From Cokeromyces recurvatus (taxonomy: Eukaryota > Mucoromycota > Mucoromycetes > Mucorales > Mucoraceae), in NCBI RefSeq assembly GCF_025118155.1, contig NW_026251397.1, positions 641,501 through 705,500 of the forward strand: a DNA stretch of 64,000 nucleotides. Reading direction: 5' to 3'. Below, in pieces: positions 24,025-36,107 of this stretch (its first letter is position 1; each line of letters begins with the position of its first letter). A model generated the notes under the pieces. That model saw nothing but the letters and a program-made list of their open reading frames with translations. It was not told the origin of the DNA and did not search any database. Made by a program: the position numbers and the translations under genes.

Positions 24025-26185
24025 ATGGTACCGCATGATGCCAGACGATTATCAGATGATGTAGATGTTCATAATTTAGAAGATTCTGAAGACCCTCTCA
24101 TTTTAAAGGGCGAACAATTTGATAGTGATATCAATCATGCTTCACAGAGCTCCAATAGAATAAATAACAATGGATTATTTGGAGACGATTTAGAAATAAA
24201 ACCGGAAGTAGATACAGGCAGAGTATCTGAATCATGCTTTTCTTTTAAAAAATTATGGAAATATATGGGACCAGGTATGAAGGATTGAGAACAAAGCACA
24301 AAATATGACGTAACATATTCTTTCTTTCTTTATTGAATTCATATTATATAGGCTGGTTAATGTAGCTTTTTGTTTTTTTAAAGGAAAAAAAAAGGCGTGA
24401 AAACCTAACTTTTTTTTTTTTTTTTATTTAAGGTCTATTGCTTATCTTGATCCAGGAAATCTTGAATCTGATCTTCAAACAGGAGCTGTAGCTGGATACA
24501 GTTTATTATGGCTTCTATTCTGGGCACATGTTATAGGTTAGATTTATATTAAAAGATGACGACGATATTATTTAAAATATAGATATATTCATATTTGTAT
24601 TTACATTTATATATATGTCTTAATTTAGGTCTTTTTTTTCAATTGTTATCAGCTCGGTTAGGAACAATTACTGGAAAGCATCTTGCTCAATTAATTCGAC
24701 AAAACTATCCAAAAAGATTAGCATTTGTTTTATGGATATTTGCTCAATTTGCAATTATTGGTGCAGATATTTTAGAGATTGTAGGTACAGCTGTTGCATT
24801 ACACATTTTACTTCGACTTCCTTTATGGGCCGGTGTGCTTATGACAGCTACAGACACATTTACTTTTATGATGATTCAGCGTTATGGAATTCGTCGTTTA
24901 GAAGCGTTTTTTATGGTTTTAATTTCTATAATGGCAGTTTGTTTTTGGGTTGAAATGATACAATCAAAGCCTGATGTTCGAAAGATAGTAGAAGGTGTAA
25001 TGATACCGATGATACCTAAAAACGCTGAATTTCAAGCGGTTGCTATGTTGGGTGCAATTGTTATGCCTCATAATATGTTTTTACATAGTGCTTTAGTTAT
25101 GTCCCGTGATTTAGGTAAACAACCTTCAGTTAGAAAATTAAAAGAAGCGAATTTTTATTTTGCAATTGAATCGATATTGGCACTATGGGTCTCTTTCTTT
25201 GTGAATTTAGCCATTGTAGTTGTATTTGCGCAAGGTAAGTTTATACTGAGATATATATAATTGTAAAATTACTAAATCAATATGTTTAGTATTCTTCAAG
25301 CCAAATCAAACAGAGCCTATTATAATTCCTGGATTGGATGATGCTGATGCTGTTTTAAGTGGCACTTTGGGTTCTGCTGCAAAATATTTATGGGCAGCTG
25401 GTTTACTTGCAGGTAAGTTTTTTTTTTTTTATGACCATGAAGTACATTTATAAAACCAATATTTTCGATATATATGCATATATATGTATGTATATATATA
25501 TAGCTGGCCAAAGTTCAACGATGACAGGTACATTAGCAGGTCAGTATGTTACTGAGGGCTTTTTTGGTAATATTTTCAAGAAAGATTGGCATCGAGTGGC
25601 AGTAACACGATGTATTTCTTTAATTCCCGGTATGTTGGTAGCTATATTTGCTGTAGATCACTTTGATACAATGGGTGAATTATTAAATGTGTTACAAAGG
25701 TAAAAGGAGTTTATAAATTGCGGGCGTAATTTTTTTTTTTTTTTTTTACTCAAAAATCTGTTAAATTATGTAGTGTTTGTTTACCAACTGTACTTATACC
25801 AATTATTAAATTATCAACGTCATCAAATATTTTATCGAAAGAATTTAGACCCTCAACTATTTTACAAATAACATGTTGGAGTTTAACAGTCATTGTGATT
25901 GCCTTCGATATTTTTTTATTTATTAAACATGCAACAAGTCAAGGAACAGCGATTGTCATTGGTATTTCAGGAACAATTTATCTTTTATTTCTTGTCTATT
26001 TGCTTTGGAAACCATTATGTCGCGCTCATAATCTATCAATTGAAGAATCCGATGATTGGATGAGTTTATCTCAATATGATACTATGGAAAATTCATTTGA
26101 TGAGTCACCGTTACTGTCACTAAACAATAGTAATAAAAGCAATCATCATGTCAACAATAATATAGAAGAAGTCTATTCCATTTAA
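24025..26185 (+). CDS. SMF1: NRAMP-family divalent metal transporter (SMF-like)
   Basis: Proton-coupled Mn/Fe importer of plasma or endosomal/vacuolar membranes. Exons 24025-24274, 24352-24361, 24433-24536, 24629-25234, 25290-25412, 25504-25699, 25774-26185; 566 residues, exact frame. Diagnostic motifs: the TM1 metal-binding [15 protein letters not shown] (DPGN at about 93-96), the TM6 motif [13 protein letters not shown], and the transport signature [20 protein letters not shown]. Key residues D, N, and the MPH motif are intact. The second coding exon is just 10 nt and supplies W-L-M of the GPGWLMSIAY motif; skipping it would break TM1 and the frame. The N-terminal ~75 residues are acidic and soluble. 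Which SMF paralogue it is cannot be told; the symbol denotes the family. Confidence 0.95.
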
Positions 26186-26699
26186 AAGAAAAAAAGCAAG
26201 CAAGCAAGGCATATATGCATCATGTACACCTATCTAATATCCTCCTCCCCTTTTTAATATTCATATAAATATATATGACCCCTTACATTAATTCATATTA
26301 TCAGAATAAGATAGAAATAGATATTTTTACCTTTCACTTTTATTGAAATTTTCTAGTGTAGAGATTGAAATTTAACATGTCCTATATACACATATACATA
26401 TATATGGGGAAGAAGTAGTAGTAGTAGTAGTAGCAGGATGCCTTCTAATTGCTGCTATTTAAAGAAATGCTATTTTATTTCTCTTGTCATAGTATTCTTC
26501 TGATATGAAATTCCATACTTCTTTTGAGATGTTGAAATAACTAGCTTAATCATATTTTATTTGGATAATTGTTTTTTTTTCTTTTTAAAAAAAAGTAAAA
26601 AATTATAAATAAAAGTATGTTCAATGATACTTTAAAATAAAATACTTTTTCTATTTAATCCATAATTAAACAAGATAGACAAAAAAAAAAAGGCTGCTA
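26186..26699. other. Convergent 3' spacer, NRAMP / RhoGEF
   Basis: 514 bp between the two 3' ends. A (TAG)n microsatellite lies near 26416-26434. No gene seen. Confidence 0.6.
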
Positions 26700-27968
26700 T
26701 TATTGTATTTTATTGTACAATGGTAATTGCTGTAGTTGATAAATAGAAATAAATCTTGAATCTCCTCCTCCATTGTTATTAGTCATTGTAAAATAAATAG
26801 ATTGTGTTTGATTATTATTTACAGAAAAGAACTTGATATTGTTACCCCTTATTACTTGAACTAATTCCGTCTAGATGAAAAAAGTTTAGAATGATAATGT
26901 TTTGTGTGTGTGTACGGTTTTGTTAGTTACCGTTTCTATATTTCTAATCTCTATAATGGAGGACGAAAAGCCAATCAAGTAAGGATAAACTAACGTGGCA
27001 TTTTGAATTTGAGACTCAAATTTAATCTTTAGTATGGCAGTTCTACTATCGATCTGGGCTTGATGATGTTTATCAAATAAAGAAACGGAATAAGCGTATT
27101 GTGAGTCACATACAATACCACCTGTTTGAGGACAACTTGAAATAAGGCTTGTATTAGGTTCTTTAAAAATCCAATTGGTAACAGAAGAAGAATAAAGAAA
27201 AGTGGAAGGCTTTGTAAAGATATCAATACGTTCAATACCATATCTTTTAGACCGAACAAAGATTGAATCTTTAATTACATATATCTCTGTTGGATCCTTT
27301 ACTGACACTTTATACTCCTACAAACAATAATTGGAAAAGATATTGATATTGTTTTAATACGTATATGTATATGTATATTTATTGCTCTATGTATATATCG
27401 GTCTCTCTCTCTCTCTCTTTTTTTTTTTTTTTTTTACCGTTCTATATTTTTTAAACCAATGGCTTTTATTTGACATGGATGGTGTTTTTGATTTTTCGTC
27501 ATAGTTAGAGGCAATGATAACAAGCCAAGTAGTTTGTAGTCGTCTTGTAAGATAGACAATCAAGAATTGATCTCGCATTTTATGTACAGTAAAGGTAATA
27601 ACCGAGGCACGTTTGATCATACACCAGTCGAGCATTTGAGATGGAAGATCAGGATAGTGAAAGGCCTCCACCATAGACTTTAAGCCATAGGCTATTAACA
27701 TGTATTGCTTATCCTTATAAATCATGGCAATCACTTTGTTATCTAATACCGCTAATTTATGTACATCTTGATTAGCCAAAATGAGTCGAAACCCTTTACA
27801 ATCTTCTCGAGAACCCATCCAAATCCCAACTGAAGTACCAAACATTACTAACTGTTCATGATATCCACCCGGTTTTTGCTCTGAATAAACTAATATTTAT
27901 ACAAATTAGTATACTGTAATACTTGTTCACTCTTTTCTTTTTTTTTTTTTTTGGGGGGGGGAGGAGGG

Positions 27969-28004
<36 letters not shown>

Positions 28005-30651
28005 TAATATTTTCTTCTTCATTTTTTTTTTTTTTTACCAAAATCATAAGCACATTTAATTCTGAGCGAGTTGCTATCTATACAGAGATTTTTATAAAGA
28101 GCGGTACTTACGTTAGAAGAGGATATGATATCATCACTTAGAGAAGAAGAGAATGGTATTAAAGATTTAGTAACCAATTTCTTCTTAAAAACCTGATTTC
28201 CCAAGTTTACTTCTTTCATAATGATATCATGTAGAATATTCTCCCAAACGAGTCTATCTGAACTCGATAGAAATTCAAGTTTAAAGGTATGTTCAGGGTA
28301 AGCCATATGACTGACCTTGAATGTTCTTCGTTGTGATTGAGTAGAGGTTGCTGTTTTAATAATATGTCTGGAAGAAGAAGAAGAAGAAGTAGATGATGAT
28401 GTTGTTGTTGTCGATCTACTACTTGTTGTTGCGTTACTGATTCGAGGCACAACAGTAGGAGCAGTATAATAAACCCTTGATCTTTGTTTTAAATTAGACA
28501 AAAGCAAGGCAGGTGCAGAATCACGTCTTGTCATGGAGAACGATGGCTGTTGTTGTTGTTGCGATAAGCCAGAGAGAGTAGTAGTAGTATTCATTTTGAA
28601 ATTACTTTTCAATTTGGATAATTTGGTTCTAATCTGTTGTGGGAGCATAAGTCGGGCCTTATGATCCATTTGTTGTGTATCCTTAATATCTGATGACAAT
28701 GAAAGTTGGGGTAAATTCAACATGATCAAAGTAGATGGTGTAGTAATAGTAGTAGTAGTGGTAGTAGTAGTAGTGGTGGTGGTGGTGATGGTACTATGGT
28801 TGTTGTTAATACGAGATGATTTCATTATCTTTTTACTACCACTTTCAGTTGTCACAGTAGAGGGCTCTGAATTAATACTCTTTTGGCGTCGAAGGTTGTT
28901 TATTAAATGTAACGGAGTAGATACGATAGAAGTAGATGCAAAGGAAAGCCTTCGTATGACTGAAGACGAAGACTTTGAAGTGTTGATGGTTAAAAACTGA
29001 ATAGGGATAGGAGATCCAGGGATGATAATGTATTCTGTTTTCCCATTGATTACCTTTGGATGAGTAAGAACTAAAGCATGTGAAAACAAAAAGAGATGGC
29101 AAAGAGAGGGTTGTAAGGGATGACTTGAGCGAGCAAGCCAAATGGCCTCTTCTCGAATCAAAGTACTTTTATCAGGAAGTGTCAGTAATTGAAGCTCTGA
29201 AGGTCCTGATGGATGATAATAAATAGATGTTGAAAGCTCTTCAAATCGAAAATCTTCTGGAGAACTATTGGCTATTGCAGAGCTATTCATACGACATAAT
29301 GTATCATGAAGTATGGCGATAGAGGCCCTTAAAGAAAGTTGATCCGCATCATCGACTGTATTTTTTAAAATAGCTTCAATCATTAACTTGAATTTACCGA
29401 TCCATAAGGTAGGTGAAGTTAAATAATGTCGAAGTCCAAGTCTACGTGTCGATTTCTTTGCGTCTTGAGTAGCAAGGAATTGTGCAAATTTTGGATTATT
29501 TTTATACTCTATCGTCATACAAAAGATAGCCTTAATATGAGTTGATGCGTATTGAATATAAGGCTCTACTAAATGAGTTACATGTTGCATAACAATTGTC
29601 CCAACTCGACCCACGAAAAAACTCGATTGACGATTGTGTGATTTAAGTTTATTGTAAAAGAGAGTATGAAGATGAGTGATATCAAGATAATTACCAAAAA
29701 CGTTATTATAAAATCGTTGTCTTCGTGATGGATTAGTGATTATATCCTTTGATTCGAGAAGAGGTATAGCATATATATGATGTAGAATATCCAAATCTTT
29801 ACAATAGTTTTGTTCAGTTATTATTAACTCTGCAATACCTGCTTGTCGTTTTAGTTCTTTTCTGTTAGTTGAGTCCCGAATGTGTCGTGGTATACATTCA
29901 ATCCATTCTTTAGGTTCCTAGAAGAAGAAAAAAAAAGAAGAAAAAAAGAGATGATGATGAAATAATACTTATTAGTGTGTAACCATAGTATATAAAGTCT
30001 ATAAATTATTATTATTTTTTCTCTTTCTTTTTTTTTTTTTTTTTTTTTTTGTAATTTTATAAAAAAAAAAATACCTGTTGACCCTTTGATACTTTTTGAT
30101 GAAGACATCTATTTATATTTTCGGTATCCATATTGCCTTCGTAATCATGATTTACTATACGTAATAAACTTGATATGCGCTTGTTTGGGCACAATGGTGA
30201 ATAACAAGTGACATTATTTGGTTGACAAGATGAAGAGTAACAATGCGTAAGTGGTAAGAATACACCTGAAATAGTTCGTTTTTGAGGATTAAAAGTCAAG
30301 TAAGAAGTATTATGATTTACATGAATTAAAAAATGATGATAAATAAAGCAATCTAATAATTGATTGTGTATTAAATCATCATATTCATATAAAATATATT
30401 CAATAATATCCTAAAAATAAATGTAAATGTTATCAAGTCAAAAAAGTAGAGATCTCTTGGCTTACTAAAGCATCTTGTTTTGTCAAATTAAAGTAAACAG
30501 CTGTATTTATAAAGGAACTCGATAAATTAGATAAGAGTGGTGATGCAACTTCTTTATTTCCTTGTTGTTGGTGGCTTGGATTCTCTACTAATTCTTTTTC
30601 GTTCCATAAGTTATTATTATCTAGCCAAGTAGTAACAAGATGTTGATCGTC
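26700..30651 (-). CDS. ROM2: Rho guanine-nucleotide exchange factor with DH, PH and CNH domains (ROM1/2-like; 5' end unresolved)
   Basis: Exchange factor that activates Rho1 in the cell-wall-integrity pathway at the plasma membrane. Exons: 30466-30651, 30075-30410, 28039-29917, 27438-27880, 26931-27317, 26700-26870; 1133 residues with consistent phases. No ATG exists in the 30466-30651 exon, so at least one upstream exon is missing; a 23-nt candidate is 30702-30724 (CHAINLQ). N-terminal part resembles the DEP-like region (FNLTKQDALDIIEYILYEYD; CYSPLCPNKRISSLLRI). The DH domain starts WIECIPRHIRDSTNRKELKR and AGIAELIITEQNYCKDLDIL. A PH-like region with a very long Ser/Thr/Gln-rich insertion follows, ending FLSSSDRLVWENILHDII. 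The CNH domain follows (LVMFGTSVGIWMGSREDCKG ... LYNKIQ). The intron at 27881-28038 has a G9 run and A33. Confidence 0.88.
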
Positions 30652-30724
30652 CTAGTAAGTGATAAATATTAGTATCCAACATAAAATAGCATGAAAGATA
30701 CTTGCAAATTGATTGCATGGCATT

Positions 30725-31467
30725 CTATTATATAACAGAAAAAAAAAAGTAACAAAGAAGAAGAAGAAGAAGAAGAAGAAGAGGAAAAAGATTACAAAAG
30801 AAGAAAAAGCCGAGTTTATAGTTAATACACAGTAGTTGAAATCATTGCTAACATTTTATTGCGTGACATGTGTTCCCGAAAAAAAAGCTGTATTTATCAA
30901 TCAAAGTTTAATCATTATGCATAGCCCTTTTCTTTCTACACTATTTCGGTCTCCATTTTAACCAATTAAACAAAGAATCTTCATACCGCCTTGTCTCTTC
31001 CTTAATTTAAAGTTCAATGAAAGATCGTCCTAAAAAGAACAAAAACACGAATTTTGACGGAGGACAATGAACGAATATAAGCGGCAATAGACATTATAAG
31101 TAGCTCCTAATAACTTTTGTTATCTTAGTAAATTATGATTGAAAAAGAAACGTGTGGCTTTTGTTTATTTATTTATTTTTAGGAAAACATGTTATATTTT
31201 TTTTTCTTCATTAGAACAATATTATTAAGACTAAATAAGATGAATTATAGTCATAGTCTTGGGGTTTTATATATATCGGGACTATATGAGCATAGAATTA
31301 TGTATGTTTAAGATATACTTCAATGATAATACTTATATGGAAGCAATAGTTTTTTTTTCTTTTTCTTTTTTTTTTATAAAGGAAAGGACATTGTGATCCA
31401 GTTACTAAAGAAGTACAAAGTTTTCATATAGCTTAAAAAGGTATATATGGCGTCAACATACTTGGGT

Positions 31468-31512
<45 letters not shown>

Positions 31513-31758
31513 GTGTACTTTCACAAGTTATTGGAAAAAAAAATATTTCTCCTACTAGGTAAAGTTTGTGTTTGATTGATTTAGTTTAAACACAGCAGTA
31601 GCAACAACGAACTAACTAACTGCATGACTGTTTTCTTCGTTAAAAGGTGGGTGGCTTATTCTTTATTTATTGAGGGGGAAGAAATTGGTAAGACTATATT
31701 CTATAATAGTCTATATATTCCCTACTTCATACCATAAATCTAACTTGTATTAACTATT
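30725..31758. other. Region upstream of the RhoGEF, may hold its first exon
   Basis: About 1 kb between the RhoGEF (-) and the next gene (+). The RhoGEF start should be on the minus strand here, possibly at the ATG at 30869 (MSRNKMLAMISTT), but no donor joins it in phase. Contains (GAA)n at about 30758-30784 and A40 at 31470-31509. Confidence 0.4.
31470..31509. repeat. A40 homopolymer
   Basis: Uninterrupted run of 40 adenines in the divergent intergenic region between the RhoGEF and the Cys-motif gene. Confidence 0.95.
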
Positions 31759-32705
31759 ATGACTAGCTTAAAACGTAAGTTAGGTGACATTTGCTCTGTC
31801 TGTAGTTCCAGAATTGAAACTTTTCAAATTAATTTAGATTGTGAAATAGAAATGTGTTCAAATTTACAGGTAGATCTCTCTCTCTCTTTTTTTTTTTTTT
31901 TTTTTTCTTTTTTACGAAAAAAAAAAAGGGCCTTACGCGTTATTGATCTTTTATTTTTTAATAGTGTTTTCTACCATTTAATCTACCAGCAACTTCCTTT
32001 ATTTATAATGTACCATTCGATAAACATAAATGGTTTATTAATGTCAATAGTCCACAATTATCTAGTTTTACAACACCTAAACATTCTGAATCGTTTACAA
32101 CAGCAAACACTGAATGCGCTAAATCTCCAAAGAAGGCCAAATCAGCCTTAGTTGATCCTTCTCAACCATCAAAGGCGACAACGAAGAGCAATAAAAAAAT
32201 GATTAAACCTCCTAAAATAACCAGTGCAGTCCAAGCGATGCCCACTCCTACTCCTCCTAACCCTGAAGAACAACAAATAAATTCAGCACAGCTTGATCTA
32301 GATAATATCCCTAATATTTTAGACTTTTTAGCTTCACCTATTTCTGTAGAGACACCGTTTGATATCACTAAAGATATCCATTTTATTGATACAGTAGGTA
32401 CTACAGAAGAAAATAAAAATACAATATCAAGTAACAAAAAAGATATCGGTTATCATTCACCTAAATCAACTACAGCAAATAATATAAATTCAACAACACA
32501 ATTTGATCCGGTTATTACACAGCTTTTAGATCAGTTTTCAGATATTACTCAACATGCTCCTCCATCTGTTGTACCAAAGCCGTCGCCAGCTTTTCCTTCC
32601 AATCTTGCCTTACCGCCTCTTTCTGCTGCAAGGACAGTTGTACAAAAGCAATCTTCTACTAATTACTCAATATCAGAATTAGAAAAATTCCTTCATGACA
32701 TATAA
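31759..32705 (+). CDS. Unknown protein with N-terminal CxxC...CxxxxC motif and disordered tail
   Basis: Two exons, 31759-31869 and 31965-32705; 283 residues. The N-terminal ~55 residues read LKRKLGDICSVCSSRIETFQ, INLDCEIEMCSNLQ|C and FLPFNLPATSFIYNV. The pattern C-x2-C, about 20 residues, then C-x4-C (MCSNLQC) followed by an aromatic/Pro segment resembles the small zinc motif at the N-terminus of USPL1-type proteins (CPxC...LCENxQCxYPLG). The intron falls exactly before the last cysteine. No peptidase domain follows; the rest is Ser/Thr/Pro/Asn-rich and disordered, with two conserved-looking helices (PNILDFLASPISV; ITQLLDQFSD) and a C-terminal SISELEKFLHDI. The function is unknown. The gene is considered real because splicing joins two coding-like exons in frame. 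Confidence 0.65.
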
Positions 32706-33529
32706 GCAAATACATCCTTCGTCCTCCCTCCTCTTCCATCTTTGTATTTATTTTATTTAGAAGAAGATAGATGATGATATTAAAAAAAAATTAACTCTCT
32801 CGAATGAAAAGAACAGTTTGGATAATTTATAGTAAAGTTTTTAACTGTAAATTGAAGTTTGATATATTATTAATTTTTTATACATTTTTATTTTAAATAC
32901 AAATCAAAGATCATGTAAAGCATTTATATACTGGCAAGATATAAAATCAAGAAGAGACGTTATAACGAGTTAGAAGAAATATTGACACACAAGTCTTGAT
33001 TATAATAGCAGTAGAAGTATTAACAATCATTCCATCCTCTCTTTTTATCTTTTCAAAGGGGAGACTCTTTCATAGATCTCTTTTTTTTTTTTGTTCTAAT
33101 AGTCTCGTAAGGTATATTTTATAAATATTACTTTGTATTAAGGTTATTTTATCGAAATAAATTCTTTAAATGCAGTCATATCTATTTGTTCTCCCTCTGT
33201 TTTGTTCTTTTGCTTTACATGCATGTAATTGTTAAGGCTATGCTCAGATTGATAAAGACAAGTCACTTTCCTGATATAAAAATTGGATTATCAGTGTGAA
33301 CAACAGTTGTACAAATCACTATACTATTAATCGATTATAAAAGAAAAACAATGCGCTTAAAAAGGGAATAAAATAAAAGATGTACATTCTCCATCATAGT
33401 TAGTTACACATACAAAAGCCAAGGATCATTCAGAAATAAAAGAGAAAAACATTTATCTTTATCTTTTTTTTTTATTATTATTATTATTAATATAATCAGG
33501 CCTAATAATAATAAAAAAAAACTACTATA
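32706..33529 (+). other. Intergenic, no gene seen
   Basis: 824 bp of AT-rich sequence between the Cys-motif gene and the membrane-protein gene. A (TTA)n run (33470-33492) precedes the next start. No RNA or ORF recognised. Confidence 0.6.
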
Positions 33530-34920
33530 ATGAAATTTTATTTATTATTACTCGTCCTTATTCATTCTATTCATGCTATCGTTATCTGGCCACCACCAAC
33601 ACGTACAATAGATAATCAGATGATGATGCCAACAAAGAGAAGTGAAGCGACACCGACGACTCCTCCTTATCATCCAATTGTTAAACGTGATGTCGAAGAT
33701 ACGCTTAGTTTATATGAATTTTGGGCAAATGCTTGTAATCATGATGATAACTATGCTCATGTAGCTGTATCGGGTGTAAATAATCTTTGGCAAACAGTAA
33801 CAAGTACTGTCTATTGTGGTAATGGTCAACTTAGGACGGTGACGAAGACGGTTACTGCCAGGGCAACTGCTACTGTCACCAAAAAAGGGGGTGGTAGTGG
33901 AAGTAGTAGTAACCATGGTTCTAAACCATCTTGTGATGCTAAATGCTGGAGTACATATTTATGGCGTAAAGTATATAAAATTCGATTGCCTTCATTATTA
34001 TTCATACTAACTCATATAGATACATATATAGATACATATGGTTATGGTATTTCTGTTGCTCAGGGCTTTACTGGTATCGTTATGATGCTTATTGGCATTT
34101 ACTTTTTAATATTTGGCTTCAGTTCTTTTAGAGGCACTTTAGCAGCTGTTGGCTTTGTATTTTTTGGTAAAAAGAAAAGAAAGATACACATAAATATATA
34201 CATATACATATATGCATATATGTTTAGAATAGTATTAATCAATTTTGAATGCATATATAGCCCTTATGACATGGATTGGTCTTGTTAATAATGAGCCAAT
34301 GTATGGTTATCCCCATAATGAAATTGTCTATACATGCGTTAGCGTTGGACTTGGACTTGTAGGTGCTTTCTTATTTATTTTTCTTTATGGTATTTCTATC
34401 TATTTCATTGGTGGATTAGCTGGTCTTTTCTTGGCCGTCTTCATTCTCTCTTGGAAAGAAAACTTGGTTATTCAACTTGTAAGTTCATGATAATAACAAA
34501 CAAAAAAAAAAAAAAGAGGAGGAGGAAGATGTCTAATTTATGTTTGTATAGCAAATTGCACGTATCTGTTTTATAATTGGTATGGGCATCATCTTTGTTA
34601 TCTTAATTATTTTAGCAGAGAGTTATTCTGTCATTTTTTGTACTGCCTTCATTGGCGCTTTCCTCTTCATTCTCGGTCTAGACTTATTTATTCATACTGG
34701 CTTAATCAATAGTTTCCTTAGTATATTTGATGGGAATCGATATCACTTGAATGTATACATGATACGGACACCAGTCTATATAATGCTTGCATTTATCATT
34801 GTGTTAACATTAATTTCCTTTGGTTGGCAATACTATTGGAACGTTGTTAAGAGAGAGAAACAATTTGGTGTACATATTAAAGAAGTAAAAGAGCCTGTTG
34901 AAGATGAAAAGAAATGCTAG
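33530..34920 (+). CDS. Secretory-pathway multi-pass membrane protein, DUF4203/TMEM198-like
   Basis: Exons 33530-33970, 34064-34166, 34261-34478, 34552-34920; 376 residues. Signal peptide MKFYLLLLVLIHSIHA, then a ~130-residue luminal or extracellular region with KR sites (TKRSE; VKRDVED), a Thr-rich VTKTVTARATATVTKK stretch and a Gly/Ser linker ending in CDAKCWSTYLWRK. About seven hydrophobic helices follow (GFTGIVMMLIGIYFLIFGFS; VSVGLGLVGAFLFIFLYGIS; GLAGLFLAVFILSW; MGIIFVILIILAES; FIGAFLFILGLDLFI; VYIMLAFIIVLTLISF). The Gly-rich small-residue pattern fits DUF4203/TM7SF3-like proteins. The first intron (93 bp, a multiple of 3, so no stop reveals it) holds a perfect TACTAAC branch point at about 34005. 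Function unknown; a short cytosolic charged tail ends it. Confidence 0.75.
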
Positions 34921-34951
<31 letters not shown>

Positions 34952-35180
34952 AGGTGTTTTATTTTATTTTATATCATATATTATAATTAAACTATACAAT
35001 ATAATGCATAACAAATGAAAACATGTAATATAAATATTATGGTGTCTATAGCAGTTTTTTTTTTTTCGGACATAAACATGCATCATTGTTGTGACTGGGA
35101 TAAGCTCTATAATAAATCCAAATCAGTCAAATTTGCTTTAAATTTTTTCTTTTTTTTTTTATATTTATTAACTACCTAAC

Positions 35181-35298
35181 ATGGTAAATAGACCTGATCA
35201 GCGAACTGACAATACTCAAATAAGAGCCTTTTCTGCATCACAAAATATTCTTAATAGAGCCGATGGCTCTTCTAAATTTGAATTTGGTAGGATTGAAA

Positions 35299-35341
<43 letters not shown>

Positions 35342-36107
35342 ATGAAAAAAAGAAAAGAATTAATTTATTATAAAAACACTTATTTAGGATCAACATCTGT
35401 CATTTGTTCAGTCTCAGGTCCCATGGACATTCAAATTCGTGATGAAAAATTAGATGAAGCAACAGTGGATATTGTTATTCGACCTGCTAAAGGAGTACCT
35501 GCTACAAAAGAAAAACTAATGGAAACTATATTACGTACAGCTTTTGAACCCATCATTTTGGCGGGTATGATGCCACGTACACTTATTCAAGTTGTAGTTC
35601 AAATTTTAAAAGACGATGGGTGTTTGTTAGCTGCTTCAGTAAACGCAATTACTTTGGCATTGCTGGATGCTGGTATACCCATGAAACAAATGGCTGGTGC
35701 AATTACAGTTATGATCGATGAAAAGACAAATGATTTAGTGCTAGATCCTACATTAGCTGAATTAGAGGTTAGAAGCATATGAAGAGATTAGAGGAAAAAG
35801 AAAAAAAAAATTAACTTACCCGTTTTGTGTATATTATTACTAGAACGCAAAATCAACACATACATTTGCTTTTGATAATGTACATGAAAAGCCTTTTGTA
35901 TTATTATCAGATTCAGACGGTGTCTTTAGTGAAGAAGAGGTATGATAAGATAGAGAATTGTTCTATTTATCTAAATTGTATTATTATTGTTAGTATTTCT
36001 CGTGTCATGATCTTGCATTTGAAGCTGTTGAGAAGATCCATGGATTTTTAAGGTTAGCGGTTGAGTCAAAAAAGGAAAAGGAGCAACAGCAGCTTAATGA
36101 GCATTAG
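35181..36107 (+). CDS. RRP46: Exosome complex subunit RRP46 (EXOSC5)
   Basis: RNase PH-fold subunit of the RNA exosome ring, acting in nuclear and cytoplasmic RNA decay and processing. Exons 35181-35286, 35388-35767, 35844-35939, 35994-36107; 231 residues. The N-terminus reads RPDQRTDNTQIRAFSASQNI and LNRADGSSKFEFGSTSVICS, then SGPMDIQIRDEKLDEATVDI, MPRTLIQVVVQILKDDGCLL and ASVNAITLALLDAGIPMKQM. The ring-subunit-type loss of the phosphorolytic site is expected in RRP46. The first intron consists mostly of a (TAAA)n repeat. RRP41 is the main alternative; the GSTSV and KPFVLL spacing and short N-terminus favour RRP46. Confidence 0.9.
35296..35343. repeat. (TAAA)n microsatellite in RRP46 intron 1
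   Basis: About twelve uninterrupted AAAT-type tetranucleotide units filling about half of the 101-bp first intron of RRP46. Confidence 0.9.

Noticed and set aside
28722..29000. Poly-Val plus-strand ORF in the RhoGEF
   Set aside because: Complement of the Thr-rich insert of the RhoGEF.
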